From assembly GCA_900074885.1 (NCBI GenBank), contig FJUW01000020.1, positions 550,844 through 614,843 on the forward strand: a DNA stretch of 64,000 bases, read 5' to 3'. The DNA comes from Rhynchosporium graminicola. Lineage: Eukaryota; Ascomycota; Leotiomycetes; Helotiales; Ploettnerulaceae. The notes beneath the pieces are model-generated. The model made no database searches. It saw only the letters and a list, made by a program, of their open reading frames with translations, and was not told the origin of the DNA. Positions 10,057 to 23,100 of this stretch are shown here, piece after piece. Position 1 is the first letter of the stretch. Each line of letters begins with the position of its first letter. Made by a program: the position numbers and the translations under genes.

Positions 10057-12831
10057 GATGGCAGTGGAAAAATTATGAGACGAAAAAGAGGATTATGGGC
10101 GCTCACACTAAATATGCGATGAAAAGATATGGAAGAAACCGACTCATCAAAGGGTTTGGAAACGCGTGCCTGGCTATAATTGTGTTCGAGGAATGTTTCT
10201 ATTATTTCTTCACGTAACCCTTCCTCATATTGAAGTCACCTTTCATGAGCGCATCCAGAGGTGCTCTTTAGCTCTAGGGCCTCTGCTTGACGTAGGATGT
10301 GGGCAGGGGGTATTGACGCTCCCGCAACGTCAAAATAATTGCGCAAAATTGCAACTCTCAAGCGGATTACCCATGCACAGCAAGATCCGGTTATTTTGAT
10401 TGGCCATTTAGATGAGAAGCGGTAAAGTGAGCATAGCGAGTAGTAGTGTGCATGCTTTGAAAGTTGAGCAGCAGACTGTGCCATTATGACTCCATGTCGT
10501 TTCCAAATGACATCGTTTCGCTCTATTCACTCCGCAGTTGCGGAATTAAGTATTCGCTTAAACTCTTAGAATTGAGTTTCAACAACAAACAACTTCGAGC
10601 TTAAAGCAGCATACCTCTTTCCGAAGCTTATCTATCTTCTGAACGTAAGACGAATATCATGCCTGGAACTGAATAGACATGCCTGCGCTATCATCTGCAC
10701 ATACACACTCCTTCCGAAGAATAGGAATTATCATCTACTGCAGGGCGTCTATTAGGCGGTATGCTCCGCACAGAGCCCGCCTGCCTACCGTTCAGTACAC
10801 AAATGAAATCAAGTCCGTACCTCAACTATCGATACAGTCACATTCAACCTTCAGTAAGTAAGATACGAGCGGAATTCAAGGACTGAAATGAGAAAAATTA
10901 ATTAGAAAGTATGACTCTGAAAAAATCTAATCATTCTTTACGTCTAGCTTCAAAGATATTGGACTGCAAAAGAATAATAGTACGTGCTCTGTGAAACTGC
11001 CTGATCCTCCTCTGATTCTTTCCTCGCTGCTACACTTCGTCCTGTCCGCATATCTGCCATCGCGTTTCCCGGCGCCGTCATTGTCGCCTTAGTTTGGTCA
11101 TTCATCTTCAGTTCTTGAAGGTGCTGGCAGAGATGATTCAAGAACATCTCCCCGAGGTTCCGTTTTGGGCTAGATAAACACTATAGCCAGTACATCAGCA
11201 ATCAAGCACATTAAGTTCAGATGTGTGGTTCGGTTTATATAAATTACCTACTAAAAAAGACTGATAGTCCAGTAAGAATAGTCGTAGAGAGCGAAGCTGA
11301 TGGTAAGAATCTGAAAATAGGCGATCATGTATATTCCTGCTCCGTGGCTTTGCACAGAACAATTGCTGTTGGGTCAGAAGAAAAGGGTCGAATCACTTGA
11401 GCGGTAGATCAAGTGTACCGATTCTCGAGAGTAGGTATTTGGCTTTTCATAGCGATCTCGAAAAGATACAGCGGAGCAAGAAATACTGCACTACTCCTGA
11501 ATATCCGGTTCTTCTTCCCACGACCTTCCTCACTAACACGCCTCAACTTCCCTGGAACCACCCCCTCGCGTCGGCAGTGACCCTCCTATAACTTCATCAC
11601 AGTATTCCACTCTCTAACAACCGATCTCTCTCTTCCCCTCCCATAGCCACGTCCAGCATCCTAGCCTAGGGCGTCGGCGGTTCATCCTCGCTCGCACAGT
11701 ACGCGTCACACATCCTCGAGTAGTACAGCTTCACCAATTTCCTCACCAAACCCTCTTCTCAGTTTCCCACCACGCGCTTCCTAAAGTCTCATGATAGCGC
11801 AACAGAGAGGTTTGATAATCGCTCTCCCGATATCATATCATCGATTGATAAGTCTAGCACCTCTCTCGAAAACGCTAAGGTATGTTTCTGCAAGAATAAC
11901 AGCCATCTCACTACCTGGCATCGTGAAAGATGCAGCGGAGGGCGCACAAGGCCGGAGTACATATAGCATGGACGTCGATGCCGAAGCGGAACGTCATGAG
12001 ATCGAGGTGTTGAGCTTCGCGGCGTGAGGACGCACACGAATCTCGATGTAAAACTCAGCTCTTACCTCACTCACGATTAGCGTCCCTTCTACTCCTTTCT
12101 TCTCCTATCCATTACCCCAAGATGGAGGTAACTATTCATATATGCGGGGTGGAGAATCCACTCTTGAAAGAGAAGCTTCATCGGAGATCATGCCTGCGCT
12201 TCTAGCTCAGGGCATCGTGGGGCCAAATCAAATTCTTGTTATGGGAGGGGGAGACATTGCGGCAGCACGCGCAAGAAGCTATGGATGCGTTGGGAAGGAA
12301 AGAAGTCAGTGGAGGGAGATTGGTATGGAAAGTTTCTAAGAAGTTAGCTTTCAGTTAGTTCTCACTTGGCGTCTCGAACGAAGGAGAAACACACGCCAAA
12401 TGTTCTAAAGTTGAATCAAGACGGCAAAAAAGCTAGATAATCGTCCCCTTGCAGTTTCTCAGTCTCTCACATTCTCAGAGTAAGACGCCAGTGATCTAAT
12501 GTATTTCAATTCTCATGCTACATACATGATAGACGTGAAATAAACCGCAGCAGCAAAAAAGGTGAGAAAATGAGAGCATGGATGGAGGGTTTGATGGTAG
12601 TATCACACTTTTTGTGTCCAGCTTGCTTGATTGTTTCTTTTCTTCAGGCCGGTCCAACGACACGACCTAAGCCTGCCCATCGATCGAAAGTGCCGAAGTC
12701 TGCTGTACTTTTTGTCTTTATCATGAAAGTCGTGATACGCGTGTCGGAGAAAAACGATGACAGTCTTTCATGAAGGGAGATGCACAACATTGGAGAGAGT
12801 TGAGGAGATCTATCATTTAGATAGGATGCAT
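10057..12831. other. Gene-poor intergenic region
   Basis: I see no supportable gene in 2.8 kb. The right end (about 12400-12831) probably carries the EF-2 3' UTR. The stretch 11510-12130 is pyrimidine-rich on the plus strand. Short frames at 12142-12350 look faintly coding but cannot be joined into a gene. Confidence 0.5.
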
Positions 12832-15619
12832 CTATAGCTTATCGTAGTACTAGGGGAAACATTAGCTTGTGTTTTCAAAAAGCATTCGATATATGACTTA
12901 CGTTCTCAACACCTGGAACCTCGATCTTGAGACCCTTACGCTTACGCATCTCCTGTACGATACCACCAACCTTGGAAGCTCCATCGAGAGCAGATCCCCC
13001 GGGAAGAATTTGCCAATGATCAAAGACCAAAGTTGGGAAGGCCTGTCCAGAAGTGTGCGAGCGGAGATCAGCGTTGAAGCCGAATGACTCCATAACTGGG
13101 AGGTAAGCCTTGATAGTGAAGAGAGGTGTTCCTGGACGTTGCTCCTCGTTGAAGACGTGACCTCTACGGCGGGTAAGTACACCGTAAACACCACCCATGG
13201 CGCTCTCAGGTACTTGAATCTCAACCAAGAAGACTGGCTCCTGGAGAGCAGGGACAGCGAGGAGGGCGGAAGCGTAAAGGACACGACGAGCAGTTGGGAT
13301 CAATTGTCCACCACCACGATGGATGGCATCGGCGTGCAGAGTAACATCCATGATGTTGAATCTGCAACCTCTCATTGGTTCCTCAGCAACTGGACCTTCT
13401 CTCGAGGCCCATTGGAAACCGGAGACAACGGAATCCTTGATTTCGTTCAAGTATTGAACGGCCTTGGTCTGATCAACCAACAAGTTGGCACCGTTGGTAT
13501 CTGGGCCGAAACACCAAATCTTACGGGCATCGGTAACATCCCAGCCAAAGTCATCAGCCAAGATACGGGCACGAGCCTTAAGATCGTCACGAGGGGAGAT
13601 CTTTCCCTTCTCGATTTCCTGGGCAAGCTCCTCGTCCATTGGCTCAGCAATCATGTAAAGACGATTATGCTTGTTGGGAGACTTGGAGAGAGCGGTGATA
13701 CTCGACTTCTCAGTAACAGTCTCACGGTAGGCGACGACAGGATCGGAGATACGGAGAGGGACACCGGCGTGATCCTCCTCGAGATCCTTCAAGCAAATCT
13801 CCAAGTGCAACTCACCAGCACCAGCGACAACGTGCTCACCGGACTCGGTAATCATGGTCAGAACACAAGGATCGGACTTGGAAAGACGCTTAAGACCTTC
13901 GACAAGCTTGGGTAGATCCTGAGCGTTCTTGACCTCAACGGAGCGTCGGACGACGGGGGAGACGGAGAATTTCATGACCTTCAAGTTGTGGGCAGTCTCA
14001 CTGGTGGTGAGAGTTCCGGACTTCAACAAGAACTGATCAATACCGACAAGACCAAGAATGTTACCAGCTGGAACATCATCGATAGGATCGACCTTTCCAC
14101 CCATCATGAGAACGGTACGCTGAACTGCCTTGATGAAGAGATCATCCTTCTTACCAGGGGTGTAGTTGGGACCCTGGATGCGGACCTTGAGACCAGAGCG
14201 GACGGTACCAGCAAAAACACGACCGAAAGCGTAGAAACGACCCTTATCAGAGGTTGGCACCATCTTGGAGACGTACAACATAAGAGGACCTTTAGGATCA
14301 CAGTCACGGATGGCGATACAGGCCTCGTCATCGGGAGGACCTTCGTAAAGGGTCTCCGCACGGTACTTCTGCGCGGTGACTGGGGATGGCAAGTGAAGAA
14401 TCATCATCTCCATAAGCGCATCAGCGGCTGGAAGGAAAGTTCTCATGATAACCTTCAACAATTGCTTACCCTCCTTGTCTTTGTCATCAGCTGTAAGCTT
14501 GATGGAAAGCTTCTCAAGGAGAGTGGCGACCTCATCCTTCTTGAAGTTCATGACGGCGGCAAAGATTCTGAAGATAGGGTCCAAGATAAACTGGTTGAAG
14601 GCACGCTCCAATTGCTTACCCTCGTGTGTACCCTTAGTAGTCCACTTCTTGGTATGGGGGTTGAAGTAGTTGTCGCCCTGAAACTATGTTAGTGCATATA
14701 GACCAAATTCTTGCGTGTTCCTGACGTACCCAGAGACGCTCCATCATCTTGTTTCTGTCAACACCAAACTTCTTGGCGTATCGGACAGCGAATTGACGGA
14801 CAGTGAAAGCCCATCCGTGGAGACCGGAACCGAAGGCAACGGTACCCTTGTATGGGTAAACCTGGACATCACCAAGGACCTTGTCGAAATAAGTCGAGAT
14901 AACGACGTTGACGGATTCGATGGTTCTCGAGAAGGATTGGTAAAGATCCTCCTTTGAGACTTGAAGCTCGAGAAGAGCACGATCGACCTTGTTGATGATA
15001 ACAACAGGCTTGATACGCTCACCAAGAGCCTGGCGAAGAACGGTCTCGGTTTGCACACAGACACCTTCAATGGTATCGACGACAACGAGAGCTCCATCAG
15101 TGACACGGAGAGCAGCGGTAACTTCAGAGGAGAAATCGACGTGACCAGGGGAATCGATCAAGTTGATCAAGAAATCACGACCGTCGGTCTTCTGGCCAAC
15201 GATATCCTTGAGATCGTCGTCGTTCTCCAAGTTTCCGTACAGGGAGATGGCGGTCGACTTGATTGTAATACCACGCTCCTGCTCATCCGCTCGAGTATCG
15301 GTTGCTCGTTGATCACCGGCCTTTGCTGCGGAGATAATACCGGCTTTGGAGAGGAGGGAATCGGTGAGGGTGGACTTTCCGTGATCGACGTGAGCAATAA
15401 CGGACATGTTACGAACGTTGCATGCCTTGTCCATCAATGCGCGGACTTCCTCGATGGTGAAACTACATTACGCACAAATATTAGCCTCTGAGAATCATCT
15501 TATCCCCGAGGTTGGAGGCTGCATTGATCAAGATATGCCGGCACCCAAGCTGAGGTCGTCGCCGGCTTCTCCAAGATGTGTAGAGGCAATCGGGAAGGAG
15601 ACTGCACTTACTTGACCAT
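12832..15619 (-). CDS. EFT2: Translation elongation factor 2 (eEF2)
   Basis: This is the ribosomal translocase GTPase. Minus-strand exons are 15619-15612 (8 nt, ATGGTCAA), 15462-14730, 14677-12902 and 12849-12832. Together they give 845 codons, the standard eEF2 size. The N-terminus [15 protein letters not shown] is created only by joining the 8-nt first exon across a 149-nt intron. GTPase motifs are AHVDHGKST (G1), [12 protein letters not shown] (switch I), DSPGH (G3) and NKVD (G4). The domain IV tip [12 protein letters not shown] carries the histidine that becomes diphthamide. The last exon is only 18 nt and supplies the invariant C-terminus YYDKL; without that splice the protein would end in an aberrant tail. 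Codon choice is strongly C-ending, as expected for a highly expressed gene. About 1.5 kb of upstream DNA is free of genes. Confidence 0.98.
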
Positions 15620-17181
15620 GGTGGCGGTTGTGCTTCGAAAAGCTGATTAATGAGGACTTTTTCTTATTGACGCCGGAGCGTAGTGGGGTAAGGTTGACTC
15701 GAGAGTGGACAGAGGGCCACTGGTCGAGAATGAGGTATCGTGGACTGTCTTGGATGGACCAGACAGAGGAGATGGGAAGTACGCGCGCAACAAGAGTTGA
15801 GGCTGTAGAAGGAGGGTGGAGTAGTAGAAGTAGGTCGAGAGGGGGATGAGGATGTCGGTCGAGGAGGTTGGACGATCGAGAAGAAACTGTCGGACGGTGG
15901 GGTTCTCGGTTCTCCCAATCGTACGGAGGGAGATACTGTAGGTGCAGGTGGGTGGGTAGCCAGGAAAGATTAGCCTCGCCTAGGTGAGGAGGGGCAACGT
16001 CTAGTCACACCCGTATATGCACTATATCACGCCGAGAGGGTTTATAACCCTACCTGGGTATGTTATCGCCGAAAGAGTCATACATACAATACAGTACTGT
16101 ACCTATACTTATTGCTCATTAACGCTACCGTAGTGACAAGAATGCGTGAATGGGAGTGAAACGATGATGATAGAGGTATGAGTCTTATTGTAAGTGGAGC
16201 TTTGCTAGGTAGTGATTTTGTTTACTTTAGTTCAGCTTCTACCATATTGTGACTCCTTTGCGACTCTCCTTGATCAGGCATTGTATAGTGTCAATGTTCA
16301 ACAACCACAGACCGGTTCCACTATTCTAACACTTTGTTTGCCCTTCATGACGTTTAGTAGATTTTCCCCCTCTGTGTGTGGAAAGATCAACTTGTCATTG
16401 GTCGTGGATGGAGGGGGGTGCTTCTATCAACTTGTTTACATTCTATCAGATCCATCGATTGAATCAAGCTATTGCTAATCCTGTCAATATCATGTAGCTA
16501 CTTTTAGCTTTCCTTCCAGCGGTCACTCATCAGACTTTCTGAATACGCTTCACTTTATATCATCTACTGGAGCTTCACTTCTTGTATTGCGCTGTCCCCT
16601 GATCGTGTGTTCACTTGCTTATCAATCATAGATTCACTTCCTGCTCAGCACAATATCGCTACCCCGCGGCCCACTGATCGCAGTGAAGCAGTGAAACATC
16701 TACCCCGCCGTGATCATGCTACTGTGCCAAGCTTGAGTAAGGTACGGTACATAGGTCAGCGAGGAGAGCCAAATCTATTCTTCGAGCGAATGTATCAAAA
16801 TGTACAGAAGTATGATATGACATTCACTAGAGATAAACTCAGAAGTGGTGAAAGCTGTGAACCAGACGCTGGGATATTGACCATTAATTGTTTTCGAGGA
16901 TTACCCTAGCCTTACGAAACGAATAGGATGTTGCTCAGACACACTGTTGATCCGCCTCGCAGTCTTGTGGGAACTACAGATTCCAGTATTGACTTCAAGG
17001 CAGGTCTTCATAGACTGCGAAAAGCTCATGGTTATTGTACAGCATTACTATTGTTCCATCATGCCGACACGGCATCAAAAGCAGCCTCCTTTGATATGTA
17101 TCTTTTCCCGCATCCCCATTTCCGGAACTCCTCGCTATGCTCGGCAAACCAATAACAAAATACATACACGACAGACCAAGC
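15620..17181. promoter_or_regulatory. EF-2 upstream region and Csf1 3' flank
   Basis: No gene is supportable here. The left half is the promoter and 5' UTR side of EF-2. At 16037-16051 there is a perfect 6-bp inverted repeat (AGGGTT-TAT-AACCCT), and an AGTCACA word lies at 16003-16009. The right end should hold the Csf1 3' UTR. Confidence 0.45.
16003..16051. promoter_or_regulatory. Candidate EF-2 promoter element: AGTCACA plus AGGGTT/AACCCT inverted repeat
   Basis: AGTCACA resembles the core of the HomolD box, and AACCCTACC resembles the telobox/HomolE class seen at ribosomal-protein and translation-factor genes. The pair lies 384-432 bp upstream of the EF-2 start codon on the side expected for its promoter. 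The words are seen in the sequence. Their function is inference. Confidence 0.3.
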
Positions 17182-20100
17182 TCAAGAAGAACCTAGAATC
17201 TTGGAATACGCATCTTCCACCTCGGAAGCCAGCTCCAATAAAGTTACAATCACAATCTGATGTGTTAGATTGGGCAACCTATCACGATGGAGTCCAATCC
17301 ATTCCAGTCTAAACAATCTGTTAGTTTCTAGGCTCCGAGTAGGTTTGGAATGGCAAGCAACTTACGGTGGCGTCGCTTCTCCCATGTCCCGTAGCTGCGG
17401 TGTCTCGATCACAGGCGGCTCAAGAGCTGTGTAATTGTATTTTGACTGCGGTACGTTGACCTCTGCCGTAATCTTCTGCTGCTCGCCATCTTTTCTTTCC
17501 GGGATCTCATCATCTGGTACTCCCGTAATTTTGACAGCGGAAGGAGGTAACGGCTTGCCTAACCTCTGCGCAAGTGCTTTCGAGTGAGACGCGTACATGC
17601 TGCGAATGTAGCTGATGCGGGAATAGTTCCAGCCGACTTCAACTTTGCCCTCGAAGAAACTCTTGAAAATGTAATCAATGTGATTGGAGCCAGGGACTTG
17701 CCAGGTTCGCATGGTAGCTTCGACCTTGGGGACCTTGAGAATGGTTCCGCCACGAGAGCCAGTGGCGTTGCTGACAACGTCTTCAACGGAAATTTCGCCC
17801 ACGGATTTGGGTAAGTCAACTTTTCTGACTCCTGCAAGACCTATACGTAGTTGTCCAAGCGTGAGGCCAAGGTTGCTGTGAATTTTGCCATTATCCATCG
17901 TGACTGCAAATCTGGCTTGAGCATCTAAAGCCTCGAGCTTAAAGACTTGGTGATCAGAGAACGTGTTGGGAAACACGCCCATATTGACAGCTTTGAGAGT
18001 GACGATAACATCTGTATGGAGAGAAATTGGTGAGCCGGCAACTTTGTCTTCTCGAGCTGTTTCGAGATGGCTCTTCGGTACATGGGTAGTGGCGTGCGCA
18101 ATTGACTTGCGTTTCATTTTCTTATCAATCTCTGCCAAAGATGTTTCATAATTGGACCTCTTTTCCTGGACTAGTCTCTCAAAGGCTTGATACAACGCGA
18201 GAAACTGTGATGCAGTCGTCGTGGTACAGAAGACTTGCACCGCTTCCCCGTCCAGAACTGCCACGAGCCGGTCGCCTTTGGCATGGCGACTATTCCGAAC
18301 ATTGTACATGAAGAACGTGAAGGATGTAATGTCAGCGACGAGGAACGCTTGATAGTCAAAAGCTGCCTTGACGCGCAACTGACTAAAAGCCAGTGATCCT
18401 TGGACAAGGGGTGTTTGATTGAGCGCCATTTCGCGAGCCGGCCATTGAATCGATGTGCGTAGTTTGAAATCCTGGAGTGCTACATATCCGCTCATCCTGC
18501 CCGTGCAGTCTACTCCAACTTTGTCGAAACCAAGACACAAATTTTGCTCCCAATCGGAGTTCTTCTTTGAGGATATCCAGAAGTTGGATATGATGAACGC
18601 TGATTTACCTATAGCTTGGCCCAAATCCAACTGCACGTCGAGTTCTGCAATAGAAACAGCCGCGTTCCACGGGAAAGCTCCAGTAGCTGCGACTTGCTGG
18701 TATCTTTGTACGAACAAAGTTTGAGATGGTAGATTCGATGATGCTAAGGGTGGATCAGATGTTGCCTGCCGTATTTCCGGGGGCACCCAGATTTCTCGGA
18801 AGAGCAAGAAGTCCTGCAATTGCTTTGCATTAATCAGCACCTTCATAGGACTAATCTTCAAGATGGCCGAAACTCCGCTAGTTCCACTGACGTGCTTGCT
18901 GTTCATCATTGATAGGACGATGGAGTCGACGTCAAAGCTACCTGTTGACTCGCGAGAGTAGGCATGCTGCACTGAAGCTTGCAATCGAGTGAATGCAGCG
19001 GATGCAGCGAAGAAGTGGCCCTGCTCAGTAGACCGAACAGTGTTTATGGTAAGATAAATTTCGTCAAATCGGGCAACTGCTTCGACTCGAGCAATTGGCT
19101 GACAACTGAGACTGAACTCTTGCCGGCAGATACGAAGGCCGAGATTCAAGCTCGTTCGACCAAGAACCGCGGTTGGATCGGTAGTTAAGATATTGTCTTC
19201 TTCCGGATTCATAAGTTTTTGAGGCGAAGACTTCGTTTGTAAGGCCTTCTTTGCATCGTCGTCACTGACAACCTCCTTGACCGTAGAGGATATTTCCATA
19301 ATAAGTGGGACGACTGATGGCTCTAGGGTGTTTGTCGATTCCGCTACCTTGACTTCTGCGTTCAGCGAAGGGTCATCCAAGCCATTGTCCTTGTATTCAA
19401 CCTTCCAAGCTAAACCAGGCGCTCGCAAAGTTGTATTACTACCCGCATCAGAGTGTGAAAATTGGCCGTATTTTCCAGGTTGGTTAATTCTGGCACCTTT
19501 CAGCCCGGGCACAAGGTTAGCCGGTTCTGCGACTTTCTTCCCAGACAAATAGACAACAGCTCCTGCAAAATCTGCATCAATAAGCAGCGATTCCATGCGT
19601 TTCTTGCCGAAGAATGGCTGCCGTCGTGTGGTCTCTGATGGAGTGGGATTGCTGGTCGTCCACGATGCAGTTGCTGCACGAACTTTATCAGCTGCATACC
19701 CGATCGACCTCCCTATCTCAGCTGCTGGTATCATGAACTGGGAGGTCAAGCGAAGATCTAAAGACTTTCCTGCTGCTTGGAAAGCAAGTCGACGTGCATC
19801 CGGCGACGAGACATAGCCTACATTGAACTTAACTTCGGGAAGAAGGGCCGAATTGAGAGATCGGTGTGTCTTGTCTTGCAATGTAGGGACCAGCTGCAGC
19901 TGCAAATCTTCGATTGTAAGCCTTGCCGAGTTCTCCTTCCTGGTTGAGAGATCAATGCGTTTCAAAGACAGCACCAAATTCTCCCTTTCGGAGCTCGAAG
20001 GCTGGTTTGAATCATATGTTCCTACCAGCCAGCTAACTTGTATGTTCAGCAACTCCAGGGAATACATAGAGGCGAACATGATCATCGAGCCGGGTGCACT

Positions 20101-23100
20101 TTCATCAAAAGCTTCCTGCTCGTCATTGATTGCTATGCGAGGCTTTGACTTGCGCAGCTTACGGAGGTATTTCTTCTCTCTTGAGAGGTCTATATCTCTG
20201 ATCTTGTGCTGTAAATGGCCTATTACATCCACAACAGACGAAGCGGTGTCTGCAAATAAGTTGATCTGCAACCTATCACTATTGAGGTGGAATGACCGGA
20301 CTTCATCTCCAGCATGATTGGTCTTTGAAGTGGCGATCAATGAAGCGGCAAAAGCAAGGTTCCCACAAGGTTCCATACTACTACCATTCCATCTGGAAAG
20401 CTCGAACATGATTTCGCGCAAGTTCATGCGCAGTTCTGGCAGTTCGAGGACAAGGCCCGATGGTTCCAGTCGATTGGCGACCACCAATTGGATGCACCCT
20501 AAATTCAAATCCAATCTGGCAGTTTTCTGATCCTTGTCGGCACCTGGCGCGTTTGCGAACAGGTCAAAGCCTGCCAAGGTCAAGTGAGCTTCATAAATCA
20601 GCGGCTTCCCTTTCGTTACTGTCGATTGTTTCGGCTGTTTCTGTTGCTTCGATTGTTTCTCTTTTGGACCAAAGATTTCTTCGATGTGTGACTGGACTAT
20701 CTTCAAATCATCTTGAATGTCTGCTACGACACTGGAGATCTCGGGCCTGTTGAGAGCTGTCAAAAGACTGTGAACCGCAGCAGCATCAAGTTCGACAGGC
20801 TCTACTGATGCCATTACCGAGACAGTGGTCTCATGATCTGACAAGCGACTCGTGATACGACCATTCGTAGGAGGCATTCGAAGGAGAGATATGCTTTTTG
20901 CTTGGTTCGACGACGTGGTTTGGAAATCATGTGAATGCTCTTTGATGTCGAAGTCGAATAGGATCTCTGAATCCATCTGTGCCGCCAAAGACGCTCTAGC
21001 TACCACACCTGAGACGATGTAAGTAAGAGATTGAAGCAGTGGAATACTGATATAGTATTTGTCGAGAAAAAGAGCAACATTAATACGGGTAATCGATTTC
21101 CCCTTAACCGCCGGGGCCTGTAGCTTCGGTGAAGATGGTTCTGCATGTGGGAATTTCTTGCTCAATTGATGGAGTTGCGCAAGCTCGTCTCCGACAACGA
21201 GATCCAGAACCTCAATCAATGCTAGCACATCCTGACGAATGAGCAAGGATAAATCTTGACAATTTGCAGCAACTTTTACCACATTGACTGATTGTTCTTT
21301 GTCAACTTCCGAATCGTATGATGCATATAAGGTTGGATATCGAAGCTGATGAATGGACAATTCCTGGAAATGGCTCTTCATCTTCGATGTTACTGCCTCT
21401 GCTGCAAGTGTCAAGCTCGAAATCGTTTTACCATCATCTTCTATTGACTCAATCATAAGGAAGGAAGCCTTGAGGCCTTTACTGACACATGCGGCTCGGA
21501 CGTTTATGGTGTCGATAGTGATTGAGCCGTTATCAGTCGCAACAAGAACCTGCAGATCTTGTTTTGGCTTGATATTGATTGTGTCCGATCGGGTTCCCAG
21601 GCTATTCACTGGAGACTGAGGTTCGGCAGGCTTCTGCTCGCTTTGGCTGTATAGCTTGATTATGTCCTCCGCCAGTTCGCATAACTCCCAATGGAGGTTA
21701 ATGGACGCGTCAGAACAGAAGACTTGGACGACAGTAGTCTCTATCAGCTGAGTATCTTCTTGTGGGCCAATTTCTGCGGAGGACACTGACGGCCTGATCT
21801 TGACAACTGCCGTTAAGTCTGAAAGTGTCACTTCATTCTGCTTGGGGCCCGGATCTACCAGCAACCGAAAATTCTCGGTTTGCAGCGATACTGTGAGAGG
21901 TGAGGCTTTTGATTGTGTAAGACCTCCTTCTGGAGATCCATACACCGTGATCATTGTAAGGGATCCTCGAATATTATTCAGGTCCCAACTTCGCCATTGG
22001 TCAAAGCAGGCGTGAACGCGCTGCTGCGCATCTTCAGGAACCAATTCCGTGTTACTAAGACAGCGCATCATAAGCTCTTGCTGTGTTGCAGGATTGAGAT
22101 TGTTATACATGTGACGAAGGCGAGTGACGATCTTCCAAGAGTCATTCGTCCTAAGATGGTCTTCAGATGATCGCAGCACGTACGACGGCTTTGTCATGAA
22201 CAGAGCATCTGCCGCTTCCTGGCCAGTGGTAGCGATAAGATATGTGAAGAGCCGCACACGGTTGCGCTGCAGCTTGCTTTGAGAGGAGAATGACTCTGCG
22301 AGGTCCACACCAAGTAATTTCGTGCGGTGGATAATGGAAGCCAGGTACTCAATTTTGCTACTGGCGGTAGCAAGTTTGAACGCCTTGAATGCAACGTTGA
22401 CACGCACCTCCTTATTGGAAGCTGTCCACATCGTGACATCTTCAATTAGTGCATTGACAGCTGCCTGCGGGTCATCGAGATAGTTGAGTCTTTCCTTAGC
22501 GGCGAGCCCTGCCGAAGCAAGAGAAATATGAATAGCAGAAGACTTTCGGACATTCTCCAATGAGCCTTGTTCTGGGATTACAGTCTGCGATCTAGAGGAT
22601 ACGGCCAGTCTGAAAAGAGCACAGTCATACTGGTCACTTATCTCCTCATACGAACTTTGCGATCCCGAAGAGTTTATGAAGCGCAAATTGATAGCGGGCG
22701 CACATAAATGAAAGTCAACTAGACTGCTCTCTGGCACCTTCTGCTTCTGCAAGCCAAGTACCGCCGCCACAGATTCTATCTGGATATGATCTAGGAGGTC
22801 GAGAGGCTCAACTGGTGCGAGAGCGGCGAGCAGTCCTACAATTGCTATCGCAGCTTTCGGATTGAACACCCCTTGAATCCCTGCAGGAAAATCAAGCATA
22901 AAACTAGCATGTGCCGAATGGTCATCTGCCCTGTCGGTGTGAATATCGTCTAAGCCACGCTGAGGTTTTTTGTCGTCCATATAAGCAGGGGCGCTCGGAA
23001 GATCTTTCAAGTCTGGCTCGACACCCTCTAACGGAAAATAGGGAGCAGAGTACGAGCTTGAGAACGTGGCAGTGGATGGTGGTAAACCTCGATGCTCTCC

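Noticed and set aside
13139..15491. Long plus-strand frames (258, 234 and 176 codons) opposite EF-2
   Set aside because: They are shadows caused by the extreme codon bias of EF-2, with no plausible domains or start context.
16607..17312. Several 75-120 codon plus-strand frames between EF-2 and Csf1
   Set aside because: Partly opposite the last Csf1 exon, overlapping and without recognisable motifs.
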